Made by a program: the position numbers and the translations under genes. A stretch of 64,000 nucleotides of DNA, taken from assembly GCA_964627935.1 (NCBI GenBank), contig CAZVLB010000012.1:1-64000 (forward strand), written 5' to 3'. Source of the stretch: JAABVY01 sp964627935. GTDB lineage: Bacteria; Zixibacteria; MSB-5A5; JAABVY01. Of this stretch, positions 1 through 8,552 are shown piece after piece (position 1 is the stretch's first letter; each line of letters starts with the position of its first letter). A model generated the notes under the pieces. That model worked only from the letters and a program-made list of their open reading frames with translations, was not told the origin of the DNA and made no database searches.

Positions 1-63
1 GTCAAACAGCCGAAAACTCTATTTATGAATTGTCTACTTGACAGGGAAGCTTACGGAGAATGT

Positions 64-2055
64 CTACTTCTTATGACAATCACATGGTGCTTCACCACCA
101 CCAAAAATGTAGTTAATTAATGTAACGGCATCGCTTACATTTATTTGATTATCACAATTTACATTGGCTGCAGGAGGATAGGATGGTGCCTCACCATTAG
201 CAAATACGAAATTAAGAATCCAAATGGCATCTGAAACAGCGAGAGTTCCATCGCTATTGGCATCCCCACAGACAGTAACTCTATCTGAAAAATACCAAAA
301 CTCACCTGCGCTCGCTTCAGCAGAGGCTTTCAAGAAAAACATATCTTCTAACCCGTCATTACTGTCCTTATCAAATGGATTTATTGGCTCACCAAAATAC
401 TTTACCAAGTTAACCCCGGATTGAATAAATTGATTGAACAAGCAAATCTGCCATTCAGAACAACTTGATGGATTATTTGGATCACAGTCAAAATACCATT
501 CTGTACCAAACAACTCATTGCAAGGTTCGCAAATTGAGCAAACAGGAAAGCTTTGACTTACATTTTCCAGCCCATCAGTGTAGGTAAAAATTAGACGCGG
601 GGAAGCATTTATGGCATCAAGACTACAATGGGCTTCACACATGGCCGCCGCGAGTGGTGTATCATGCTTTGGACCTGGTATTGCGTCAATTGCATTATGA
701 ATCAAAATCGGATCAGTAGTAAAATCTTGTTCTATTACAATTCCCGTTGCATTGAAATACATTACTGCAACTTTATATACATCGGGATAATCTACGTCAT
801 TGGCAGAAAGCAGTTTTTCGACATCAATATGTGCCATCTCCTTCGCCCGCTCCAATCTCGACTGTCCCATGGGATTCGTCCAAAACATTGAACCGGATCG
901 ATCAATGTTTATTAAGGCATAAGGCTCTGGAAGTTGATAGTTATTGTCATAAATCGTCACCAAATGCTCATGTTTTATGCATACAGCAAAATCTTTGTTT
1001 CCATTTCCGTTTAAATCGGCGAAAGTAAAACCGGATGTTTCGATACCTAGAGTATATAATTTGCATTCCACAAAAGTGCCGCTACCATTATTTAGCAATA
1101 ACATAAATTTATCTGTGTCCTTGCAAATGGCAAGATCCAGATCTTCATCTTGATCCCAATCAACTAATTGCAAATCATCTGGTTCCAATTCCAAGGGAAT
1201 ATCAATCGCCGGTTCATACTCAGCTGAACCATTTCCGTACAAAATCGAGATAGATCCAGAATAGTAATTCGATGCAAGTATATCCATTTCATCATCTTCA
1301 TTGATGTCACCCACCGTAATATACTGTGGATAATCTCCGACATCTAATTCAATTGGTGTCGCAAATGTAGCATCAGTATTGTTTAATGACACCTTGACTT
1401 TATCTTGCAAATGGTGTACCGACACCAAATCTTTGTATCCATCGCCGTTTAAATCAGCCGACTCAATATCCCACAATACTCCCAATGGATAGTCACCATT
1501 TGAAGTAAAAACACCAAATCCATCGTTTAGATAAATTCTAAAGAAACCACCATTATTGCAGGCAGCCGCAAAATCCAAATCACCATCAAGATCGTAATCA
1601 TCGGCAACAACATCTATGACATTTGTTCCCAGTGCATAGAAAGTCAAACTAGCAAAAGTACCATCACCATTGTTAAAAATAACCGCCACATCATTAGAAT
1701 GGTTATTTGCAACTGCCAAATCAATAAAGCCATCATCATTAAAATCTGCCGGCGCTATCTTGACTGGATTGTTTCCAATCGGGTAATCAACTGAATTTGC
1801 ATAGTTTCCATTGCCTAAACCAATAAGCACTGACATTGTGTTATTTTGCTCACTTATCGTAACTAGATCCAATACTCCATCATTATTGAAGTCCGCAGCC
1901 TGAACATCCAACGGATGACAATCAACATCAACAGTAGTTGAATAGGAGAAATAATCACAATTGTTTTGCCCCAATGACACAGAAGTGTCTAAAATGACCA
2001 ATAAGCTCAACAAAAGAGAAGCTAAATAGCATAAAAATACTTTTTTTGTTTTCAT
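64..2055 (-). CDS. Secreted VCBS/FG-GAP propeller, von Willebrand A and dockerin-like protein
   Basis: Predicted exported protein of 663 residues. I start it at the ATG at 2055, 24 codons inside the longest frame: a GAGGTG ribosome site sits just upstream and the new N-terminus is a clean signal peptide (MKTKK, then a leucine-rich core). Residues about 35-360 hold tandem FG-GAP/VCBS units with the D-x-N-x-D-G-x-x-D-L calcium loop, suggesting a beta-propeller. A von Willebrand A domain follows (about 360-560) with a MIDAS-type DRSGSM motif. The C-terminus carries two dockerin-like calcium repeats (GDANSDG and NCDNQINVSDAV). The family suggests extracellular, metal-dependent adhesion or anchoring; the ligand is unknown. 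The gene looks clearly richer in A+T than its neighbours. Confidence 0.85.
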   Translation of the reverse strand: MKTKKVFLCYLASLLLSLLVILDTSVSLGQNNCDYFSYSTTVDVDCHPLDVQAADFNNDGVLDLVTISEQNNTMSVLIGLGNGNYANSVDYPIGNNPVKIAPADFNDDGFIDLAVANNHSNDVAVIFNNGDGTFASLTFYALGTNVIDVVADDYDLDGDLDFAAACNNGGFFRIYLNDGFGVFTSNGDYPLGVLWDIESADLNGDGYKDLVSVHHLQDKVKVSLNNTDATFATPIELDVGDYPQYITVGDINEDDEMDILASNYYSGSISILYGNGSAEYEPAIDIPLELEPDDLQLVDWDQDEDLDLAICKDTDKFMLLLNNGSGTFVECKLYTLGIETSGFTFADLNGNGNKDFAVCIKHEHLVTIYDNNYQLPEPYALINIDRSGSMFWTNPMGQSRLERAKEMAHIDVEKLLSANDVDYPDVYKVAVMYFNATGIVIEQDFTTDPILIHNAIDAIPGPKHDTPLAAAMCEAHCSLDAINASPRLIFTYTDGLENVSQSFPVCSICEPCNELFGTEWYFDCDPNNPSSCSEWQICLFNQFIQSGVNLVKYFGEPINPFDKDSNDGLEDMFFLKASAEASAGEFWYFSDRVTVCGDANSDGTLAVSDAIWILNFVFANGEAPSYPPAANVNCDNQINVSDAVTLINYIFGGGEAPCDCHKK

Positions 2056-2236
2056 GTCAAACACCTCATGCTTCATTAATATAAATTTATGAATATTTAC
2101 TTTGGGAAATAATCTACTTGGTCCCACTGGATTATTTTCCCAAGATCATTGATAAGTAAATTGCGCTGAAATCGAATACTTAATAGCTAATATATTTATA
2201 TCTTGCTAATAATGCAATAGAAATATGTCCAATAAT

Positions 2237-4381
2237 CTATTTCAGACCCTTCATGCTTAAGGCGATGCGGTTGCGTTCGATGTCGATTGAGAGGACCTTG
2301 ACTTTGACCTGCTGATTGACGAAAACATATTCTGACGGGTTCTCGACATACCTGTCGGCCAGCTGACTCTTGTGCACCAGGCCGTCCTGATGAACCCCGA
2401 TATCCACGAATGCGCCGAAATTGGTGACATTGGTGATAATCCCCGGCAGAACCATGCCCTCCTTCAAGTCATCTACAGTATGCACATTCTCGGCAAAGCT
2501 GAATGGCTCGAATTTCTCGCGCGGGTCACGGCCCGGTTTGGCCAGCTCGAGCATGATATCCTCGAGCGTGGGCATGCCGACTTTATCGGTCTGATACTTT
2601 TTCAAATCGATACGGCTACGCAGGTTTTCATCCTGCATTAAATCCTCGACCCTGCATCCCAGGTCCTTAGCCATCCTCTCGACTATGTGATAGCTTTCCG
2701 GATGAACTGCGCTTTTATCGAGTGGATTTTCGGCATCACGGATACGCAGGAAACCGGCCGCCTGCTCGAATGCTTTGGGCCCGAACTTGGGCACATCCAT
2801 AAGCGCCTGTCTCGATTTGAATGATTCCTGTTTGTCGCGATAGGCGATAATCTGCCGCGCCAGATGAGGCCCAAGCCCTGAGACATAAGTCAGAAGCTGT
2901 TTGCTGGCGGTATTCAGTTCCACGCCGACAGCATTGACGCAGGACATGACAGTATCATCAAGCCCGGCCTTGAGCTTGCCCTGGTCGACATCATGCTGAT
3001 ACTGCCCCACGCCGATCGACTTGGGATCGATCTTGACCAGTTCGGCCAGAGGATCCATCAAACGCCGTCCAATAGAAATCGCCCCGCGTACTGTCAGATC
3101 AAGATCGGGAAATTCTTCGCGTGCCACCTCGGAGGCCGAATAGACCGAGGCCCCGGCCTCATTGACCATTACGATCACGATATTATCCGGTAAATCCAGT
3201 TTGCGCACGAATGTCTCCGTCTCACGGCCCGCGGTGCCATTGCCGATAGCAATCGCCTCGATTTTGAAGCGCTGGCACAAAGTCATAATCGCGGCCGCCG
3301 ATTCCTCTTCCTTGAAATCCGGCTCATGCGGAAATATGGTCGTATTGTACATCAGATTACCGAATTCATCCAAACAGACCACCTTACATCCGGTGCGAAA
3401 GCCGGGATCGATGGCCAGCGTATTTTTCTGTCCCAATGGCGGGGACAATAGAAGCTGACGAAGATTGGATGAAAAGACTTCGATTGCCTCATCGTCGGCC
3501 CATTCTTTGAGGCCGTTCCTGATTTCGGTTTCCATCGATGGCGCAAGTAGCCGTTTATATGAATCCTGTACCGCTTCTTTGACCTGCTGTGATGATTCCG
3601 AGTTTCCGTCGACAAACAGGCGGTTGAGGATGCTGATTGCGATTTCCTCCGGTGGGAGTATGTGCAAAGAAAGCAGTCCCTCTTTTTCACCGCGCATGAC
3701 TGCCAGCACGCGATGTGAGGCGATTCTTTTGATCGGTTCCTCCCAATCGAAATAATCGCGGTATTTGAACGCCTCTTCCTCTTTGCCCCGTCCAACTTTG
3801 GAAATCATGCGCCCTTTATCTTTGAAAATCTCGCGAATCCGTGAACGTGCGGTGCCATCCTCATTGACCCATTCGGCTACAATATCACGCGCACCCTGCA
3901 GGGCATCCTCGGCGGTTTGGACCTCCTTTTCGGGATCGATATATTTCTCCGCTTCCGCCCGCAGATTGATTTTTTCCTGGGCAAAGATCATCTCGGCCAA
4001 TGGTTCCAGACCCTTTTCACGGGCTATTGTGGCACGGGTTCGTCGTTTGGGTTTGAAGGGAAGATAGATATCCTCCAGCTCGGCCATAGTAAGGGCAGCT
4101 TCGATCTTTTCCCGCAGGTCATCATCCAGAAGATCACGTTCCTCCAGCGACTTGAGGATCGCCTGGCGCCGTTTGTCCAGATCACGAAGCTGGGCGATGC
4201 GGTCGCGGATATTCATGATCTGGACCTCATCCAATGATCCGGTGGCCTCTTTGCGGTAGCGGGCTATGAATGGCACAGTTGCGCCATCATCCAAAAGCTC
4301 GATCACCGCCTCTACCTGGTGATGGCCAAGTTCCAGTTCCGTGGCTATTCGCTGTACATGTTCACGGGAAATTTCCGGCAT
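2237..4381 (-). CDS. tex: Tex-family RNA-binding transcription accessory protein
   Basis: 714 residues, a little short of the usual 750-780 for Tex. The order matches the family: N-terminal helical region (MPEISREHVQRIATELEL), YqgF/RNase H-like core near the middle (LAIDPGFRTGCKVVCLD), a helix-hairpin-helix region (VSGLGPHLARQIIAYR) and a C-terminal S1 RNA-binding domain (GMVLPGIITNVTNFGAFVDIGVHQDGLVHKSQ). Tex is a cytoplasmic protein that associates with transcription and RNA. It appears to be a single-gene unit; no convincing terminator was found after it. Confidence 0.95.
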   Translation of the reverse strand: MPEISREHVQRIATELELGHHQVEAVIELLDDGATVPFIARYRKEATGSLDEVQIMNIRDRIAQLRDLDKRRQAILKSLEERDLLDDDLREKIEAALTMAELEDIYLPFKPKRRTRATIAREKGLEPLAEMIFAQEKINLRAEAEKYIDPEKEVQTAEDALQGARDIVAEWVNEDGTARSRIREIFKDKGRMISKVGRGKEEEAFKYRDYFDWEEPIKRIASHRVLAVMRGEKEGLLSLHILPPEEIAISILNRLFVDGNSESSQQVKEAVQDSYKRLLAPSMETEIRNGLKEWADDEAIEVFSSNLRQLLLSPPLGQKNTLAIDPGFRTGCKVVCLDEFGNLMYNTTIFPHEPDFKEEESAAAIMTLCQRFKIEAIAIGNGTAGRETETFVRKLDLPDNIVIVMVNEAGASVYSASEVAREEFPDLDLTVRGAISIGRRLMDPLAELVKIDPKSIGVGQYQHDVDQGKLKAGLDDTVMSCVNAVGVELNTASKQLLTYVSGLGPHLARQIIAYRDKQESFKSRQALMDVPKFGPKAFEQAAGFLRIRDAENPLDKSAVHPESYHIVERMAKDLGCRVEDLMQDENLRSRIDLKKYQTDKVGMPTLEDIMLELAKPGRDPREKFEPFSFAENVHTVDDLKEGMVLPGIITNVTNFGAFVDIGVHQDGLVHKSQLADRYVENPSEYVFVNQQVKVKVLSIDIERNRIALSMKGLK

Positions 4382-4438
4382 AATATCTCTTTTCGATCAG
4401 ATCACGAAAATAAGTCAAAGTGGCCTTATGGTCAAGAA

Positions 4439-4478
4439 AATGGCAAAAGAAAAGCGCCCGACATAAGCCGGACGCTTT
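4439..4478 (-). terminator. Rho-independent terminator of the ahpC-sod operon
   Basis: On the minus strand, positions 4478-4467 pair with 4462-4451 to give a 12-bp stem (two G-U pairs) with a 4-nt loop, followed by a U-rich run. It lies 35 nt past the sod stop codon. Confidence 0.85.
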
Positions 4479-4512
4479 AAATTGCCCACTTTTGGAGTCC
4501 TCTGTTAAGAGC

Positions 4513-5142
4513 TTATTTTGCTACAAACTTTTTATAGCGCTCGTTGATTCTGCCCCAGTGCAGGCTGTCCATAAAATTATCGATATAGGTCTTGCGTCCG
4601 GGACCATCCTTGTGATAGTAGGCATGCTCGAAAACATCACAGGAGATAAGCGGTATTCCGCCCCAGATTGCGCCATACTGATGTTCATCCACGAGCACAT
4701 TCAGAAGACGGCCGCTGTAGAGCTGATCGAATACCAAAATGCCCCATCCGGACAGCTTGGCGGCAAATGCTGTAGCCTTGAATTCCTCTTTCCATTTGTC
4801 GAAACTACCGAATTCCTTTTCGATGGCAGCTACGACTTCAGGGCCCTTGGAGGGATCGCCGTCGCCGCCCAGGACTTCCCAGTAAACATCATGGAGAAGC
4901 GCGCCGGAATGGTTCCAGGTGAATCTACGCTTGAGCTCGCCGAAATCCGACCAGTTGCCGTTGGAAGCTGAAACATCGGCTTTCTCCAGGCCCTCTTCGA
5001 TTTTGTTCATAAAAGTTACATAACCCTTATGATGAGTATTGTAATGCCAGTCTGTGGTTTCCGGTGAAACCAGCTTTTTCAGTAAGTCCTTAGCCTCATC
5101 ATCGGAGTAAGGACGAGGATTGAATTTCCACTCATAAGCCAT
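4513..5142 (-). CDS. sod: Superoxide dismutase, Fe/Mn family
   Basis: Converts superoxide to hydrogen peroxide and oxygen. 209 residues, normal for the family. The four metal ligands are visible: His33 in WHYNTHHKGYV, His84 in NHSGALLHDVYW, and Asp and His in the C-terminal DVFEHAYY motif. No signal peptide, so cytoplasmic. The ATG follows an AGGAG site. It lies 35 nt downstream of ahpC and ends at a strong terminator, so the two form an oxidative-stress operon in which the peroxiredoxin removes the peroxide made here. Iron versus manganese use cannot be settled by eye. Confidence 0.95.
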   Translation of the reverse strand: MAYEWKFNPRPYSDDEAKDLLKKLVSPETTDWHYNTHHKGYVTFMNKIEEGLEKADVSASNGNWSDFGELKRRFTWNHSGALLHDVYWEVLGGDGDPSKGPEVVAAIEKEFGSFDKWKEEFKATAFAAKLSGWGILVFDQLYSGRLLNVLVDEHQYGAIWGGIPLISCDVFEHAYYHKDGPGRKTYIDNFMDSLHWGRINERYKKFVAK

Positions 5143-5177
5143 GATCTACTCTCCTTTTTATAAAAATGATCGTTAAT

Positions 5178-5741
5178 CTAAATTTTCCCCACTAAGTCAA
5201 GACCGGGCCTGAGGGTTTTGGAACCGGGTTTCCAGTTGGCCGGGCAAACCTCGCCTTCCGATTCGCGCACGAATTTGGCCGCCTGCAGTTTGCGCAGGAT
5301 TTCCGAGGAACTTCGTCCGATCGAGTTATCGTGTATCTCATAAGACTTGAGGATACCATCGGGATCTATAATAAAGGTCGCTCGCAATGAAACGCCTTCC
5401 TCGTCTATGTATGTTCCAAACGCACGGCACATCTCGCCGGTCGGATCGGCCAACATGGGATACTTTATTTTCTTAATTGCCGGTGACACATCATGCCAGG
5501 CCTTGTGCACAAAATGTGTGTCGGTGGATACCGAAAGAATCTCGGCATCCGAATTCTTGAAATCGTCGTAAGCCTGGGCTGCGTCCTCGAGCTCTGTGGG
5601 ACAGATGAATGTGAAATCAGCCGGGTAGAACATCAAAACAACCCACTTTCCACGATAATCGGAAAGCCTGACATCTTTGAAGTTGTCATCATGATAGGCA
5701 TGCAGCTTGAAATCAGGAACCTCACTTCCGATCTTTACCAT
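5178..5741 (-). CDS. ahpC: Peroxiredoxin, AhpC/Prx1 type
   Basis: Typical two-cysteine peroxiredoxin of 187 residues that reduces hydrogen peroxide and organic peroxides. The peroxidatic Cys47 lies in FTFICPTE and the resolving Cys166 in GEVCPANW. The start is supported by a GGAGGT site 7 nt before the ATG. First gene of an operon with sod. No AhpF reductase is present, so reduction probably depends on thioredoxin or another donor elsewhere. No clear PerR or OxyR site was found in the 250-bp upstream region. Confidence 0.95.
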   Translation of the reverse strand: MVKIGSEVPDFKLHAYHDDNFKDVRLSDYRGKWVVLMFYPADFTFICPTELEDAAQAYDDFKNSDAEILSVSTDTHFVHKAWHDVSPAIKKIKYPMLADPTGEMCRAFGTYIDEEGVSLRATFIIDPDGILKSYEIHDNSIGRSSSEILRKLQAAKFVRESEGEVCPANWKPGSKTLRPGLDLVGKI

Positions 5742-5940
5742 TTCTTAAACCTCCGTATCTTTTTGTAATTCATATCGTTACTCTAACAACTCCACCGCTG
5801 GACTGATTCTGCACGGTGCGGAGCAATTTAAATATTACTTTATAAACTGATCTTGGGATTTAATGTTCCGGGATCAGGACAAAAATAATATACTTTTTGG
5901 TATAGATTTATGCGGATGCTTCCAATTCAGTCTCTGGCCC

Positions 5941-5972
5941 AAAAAAAACGCAATCAGAATCATCTGATCGCG
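5941..5972 (-). terminator. Rho-independent terminator of the DUF438/DUF2249 operon
   Basis: On the minus strand, positions 5972-5963 pair with 5958-5949 in a 10-bp stem (one G-U pair) with a 4-nt loop, followed by eight U residues (5948-5941). It lies 22 nt beyond the stop of the DUF1858/DUF2249 gene. Confidence 0.9.
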
Positions 5973-5994
5973 CCATAAAAGTCCGTATGCAAAT

Positions 5995-6522
5995 CTAATT
6001 TCTCAGGAAATATGTCCTGTAATCCTCAGATGCCCTTTTCTCAGACCAGGTATTGAATCCCTTTACCCTGGCTTTATCAATAATGGGCGCTGGAAGAAAT
6101 GGTGTAATCAACTCCAGAATCTGATTATCACCCAGGGCTCTCAATTCCGACATGATCATACCCATCGGCTGCTCACCCGAGGCCAGCATTGGGCGAGCAT
6201 CAAAAGTTTTTGCTATGTTATGTTGATCCATCCACCCGGGACGAGATTCCATTGTCTGATCCTCATCGATATTATCAGAAATCTCCAGCCCGGCGGCTTC
6301 TCTGAGCCTGTTGATCAGTTCCGGCAGGAGCACATCACCGACCCTGTCGGCCTGTTTGAGCGAGGTCACTTTTGCCACAGTCTTCCTCAAAATAGGATTC
6401 GTGAGCTTTTTGAATGCCGGGGCAATCTCGATCAGGGTTTCCTCAAGTTCGGGATATTCATCGAGGAGTTTGCCGACCTTCGTATCAGGCGTAATCAGCT
6501 TTGCTTTATCTCCATTATTCAT
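5995..6522 (-). CDS. DUF1858 and DUF2249 domain protein
   Basis: 175 residues from the ATG at 6522, which has a GGAA site upstream; an in-frame ATG at 6537 (180 residues) overlaps the previous gene but has no visible ribosome site. The N-terminal half resembles DUF1858 (ITPDTKVGKLLDEYPELEETLIE); the C-terminal half resembles DUF2249, a TusA-like fold (FDARPMLASGEQPMGMIMSEL, then LELITPFLPAPIID). Both domains often accompany hemerythrin/DUF438 proteins and denitrification or nitric-oxide genes. It immediately follows the DUF438 gene, so the two are very likely cotranscribed. The biochemical role is unknown; a link to nitrosative stress or iron-sulfur repair is inference. Confidence 0.8.
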   Translation of the reverse strand: MNNGDKAKLITPDTKVGKLLDEYPELEETLIEIAPAFKKLTNPILRKTVAKVTSLKQADRVGDVLLPELINRLREAAGLEISDNIDEDQTMESRPGWMDQHNIAKTFDARPMLASGEQPMGMIMSELRALGDNQILELITPFLPAPIIDKARVKGFNTWSEKRASEDYRTYFLRN

Positions 6523-6526
6523 AGTT

Positions 6527-7765
6527 TTATTCCACATAATTTAGAAGTCGCTGTTCGCCTTTGAGTGCGCGTTTCTCGGTCAGGTCCTGGCTGACCTCGA
6601 GCACGCCCTGGTAGTCGCCCTTATCATTGCGCAGGGCAAAGTATTCGATGCTGATAAATTTGCCGTGCATCTCGATCCAGAACCGGGCACGGGATTGCTT
6701 GCCGGCCTTGAAATCGGCCAGGATCTGTTCGACTATATGAACCGATTTGGGCGGATGGCAGAGCTGTACCTGGCGGCCCAGTATGGCACGGTTGCGGGAG
6801 AATATTCTTTCACGGCCCTGCGTGAAATAGCGCACGGTGTCATTGCTGTCGACAAATGTCAGGTCGAATGGTATCGTGTTCAGGATCGAATTGAGTTCAT
6901 CTTTGGTGAAACTGCCGCTGGGAAGCTGGATACGGCTATCCTGCCCGGATTCATCTTCGAATTTTGAAAAATCGACCGCTTCCGGTTTCCATTCATCTTT
7001 CGGATCATAGAGACAGAAACCGATCTCAAGACTCTGGCGATAGACATCGTACCACTCTTCCTCGGAAAGAGTATCCATACACATCGGCAGTAGAATATTC
7101 TCTTCCTTGTAGATCATTTCCTCGATCGCATCCCTGACAGGACGCAGAAGAATCTGATACATGCCGTTGGCCTCGGCGGCGGTGACTTCATCCATACCAG
7201 CCATGGCTTCTACGGCCGATTTAAGATAATCCCGGGCCTCATCATGTTTGCCCCACATGACCTTGGGCGGACCTGTGATATCATGCTTTTCAAGATAAGG
7301 AAAGAGCAGATTCTCTTTGCGGGCATAATGCTTTTCAACATCCGTCAGGGCATGCAGATGAGTCCGGGCTTTCTGCATTAATTCTGTGGCATCTTCATTG
7401 TCATCCAGATTTTTGATTCGCTCAAAAACACCGGCCATTTCATTCAGTTCCCATCCCAGGGCGCGGTTTTCCTGCAGAAATGTATGTACCGGATGCCCGG
7501 ATGGAACATCGAGCATATCTTCGCTTTCTATCTGGCCCTTGAGGGCCTGCGTGTGAATATCACAGAGCTTCAGGATTTCGCCCGCCGGCATACCTTCGTT
7601 GATAAGCTGTTGCTCCACCATGACAACATCCTCATACGGCACCTTGCCCAGAAGTTGGGCCAGCTGTTTTTTCACTGCTTCCGGTGCCTGACCCTCATGA
7701 AGTTGTTTAATCATATGTTTAAGCAGGTCTCTTCTTTTCTGCGCATTTTCAATCAGTTCACTCAT
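6527..7765 (-). CDS. DUF438, hemerythrin-like and PAS domain protein
   Basis: 412 residues, cytoplasmic. Residues 1-80 match DUF438 (RRDLLKHMIKQLHEG, then AGEILKLCDIH). Residues about 95-245 form a hemerythrin-like four-helix bundle with candidate di-iron ligands (HPVHTFLQENRALG, HYARKENLLFPYLEKH, GKHDEAR, EENILLPM). Residues about 280-405 resemble a PAS domain (PFDLTFVDSNDTVRYF, ending GVLEVSQDLTEKRALKGEQ). The architecture is known in anaerobes and suggests sensing or handling of oxygen or nitric oxide. It heads a two-gene operon with DUF1858/DUF2249, behind an FNR/DNR-type box. Confidence 0.88.
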   Translation of the reverse strand: MSELIENAQKRRDLLKHMIKQLHEGQAPEAVKKQLAQLLGKVPYEDVVMVEQQLINEGMPAGEILKLCDIHTQALKGQIESEDMLDVPSGHPVHTFLQENRALGWELNEMAGVFERIKNLDDNEDATELMQKARTHLHALTDVEKHYARKENLLFPYLEKHDITGPPKVMWGKHDEARDYLKSAVEAMAGMDEVTAAEANGMYQILLRPVRDAIEEMIYKEENILLPMCMDTLSEEEWYDVYRQSLEIGFCLYDPKDEWKPEAVDFSKFEDESGQDSRIQLPSGSFTKDELNSILNTIPFDLTFVDSNDTVRYFTQGRERIFSRNRAILGRQVQLCHPPKSVHIVEQILADFKAGKQSRARFWIEMHGKFISIEYFALRNDKGDYQGVLEVSQDLTEKRALKGEQRLLNYVE

Positions 7766-7811
7766 TGTATCATCCTCGCTTTCATTCCGGTTTCATTCCG
7801 GTTTCATGCAG

Positions 7812-7853
7812 ATAATACGAATCAGGACAATTATAGTCTTTGATTTAGGTCAA
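7812..7853 (-). promoter_or_regulatory. FNR/DNR-type box and class II promoter of the DUF438 operon
   Basis: The minus strand reads TTGACCTAAATCAA at 7853-7840, one mismatch from the FNR consensus TTGAT-N4-ATCAA and close to the NO-responsive DNR/NNR form. A -10-like TATTAT lies at 7817-7812; centre-to-centre distance is 32 nt, which puts the box at about -41.5, the class II activation position. The start codon is about 40 nt further on. This suggests activation under anoxic or nitrosative conditions. Confidence 0.6.
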
Positions 7854-7877
7854 TCTTTTCGGATTTGATGGGGAAAA

Positions 7878-8054
7878 TTATTTTTTAGATCTGAATCTGC
7901 GTGAAAGAGGCAGGGAGAGCCCGAAAAACAGGCCGAAAAAGAGCACATTGATGAGGCTGAATGAACCTGTAATAAGGTATATGACCAGGTTCAGGATGAC
8001 TGTTATTACTATGCTTATGGCGAGGCTGATGAAGACCTGCTTGAGAATATGCAT
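7878..8054 (-). CDS. Small two-helix membrane protein
   Basis: 58 residues from the ATG at 8054 (MHILKQVFISLAIS). A longer GTG start at 8078 is less likely because it lies inside the stem of the preceding gene's terminator. Two hydrophobic segments (about residues 8-28 and 34-50) and a basic tail (SRRFRSKK) suggest a small inner-membrane protein. I do not recognise a family, and no strong ribosome site is seen, so reality of the gene is moderate. Confidence 0.5.
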   Translation of the reverse strand: MHILKQVFISLAISIVITVILNLVIYLITGSFSLINVLFFGLFFGLSLPLSRRFRSKK

Positions 8055-8060
8055 ATCAGA

Positions 8061-8097
8061 AAAACCAAAAATCCCCACCCGGGGCGGGCAGGGATTT
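8061..8097 (-). terminator. Rho-independent terminator after the 122-aa gene
   Basis: On the minus strand, 8097-8086 pairs with 8080-8069 in a 12-bp GC-rich stem (with G-U pairs) and a 5-nt loop, followed by a U-rich tail. It lies 20 nt beyond the stop codon at 8118. Confidence 0.85.
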
Positions 8098-8117
8098 ATA
8101 CAAAATGTTCAGATTAT

Positions 8118-8486
8118 CTAACCAATCATTTCGAGGATAACTTCCTCAACCCGGTCAGGCGCGGTCAGCCGAATTCGTTCCGCCATTTCCCCCAGAAGTT
8201 CCTTGGCATTGCCGTAATACTCACGTCCGCAGATCAAAAGAATTGGAATCTCCAGTTTAAGGCAGGATGAAAGTATATCGGCGATCGACATTGTTATTTC
8301 CTGGGTGGGCATTACCTTATGAAAATAGCCGACGACAAGCGAAACATTATCATCTTTGGAAAGGTGGCCCACATATTTTCCATAGTTGTCATAGCCATTG
8401 CCCAGAGGCAGTGTAGCATGACCCGCGATTGAAAGATTGGCCAGAACAAGCGGATCAGTACCTTCGAAGTAGCCTATATTTCCCAT
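8118..8486 (-). CDS. Conserved hypothetical protein, 122 aa
   Basis: Soluble protein with no signal peptide. The start is well supported by GGAGGT 9 nt upstream of the ATG, and a terminator follows the stop. I do not recognise the family. The alternation of beta strands (NVSLVVGYFHKV, IPILLICGREYYG) and helices suggests a small alpha/beta fold. It lies between the DprA-like gene upstream and the DUF438 operon; no function is proposed. Confidence 0.75.
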   Translation of the reverse strand: MGNIGYFEGTDPLVLANLSIAGHATLPLGNGYDNYGKYVGHLSKDDNVSLVVGYFHKVMPTQEITMSIADILSSCLKLEIPILLICGREYYGNAKELLGEMAERIRLTAPDRVEEVILEMIG

Positions 8487-8552
8487 GTAAATATACCTCC
8501 AGATTGATTGAAATGTACCATTGAGAGAAGAAAAATCAAGACTGGGTAAATG

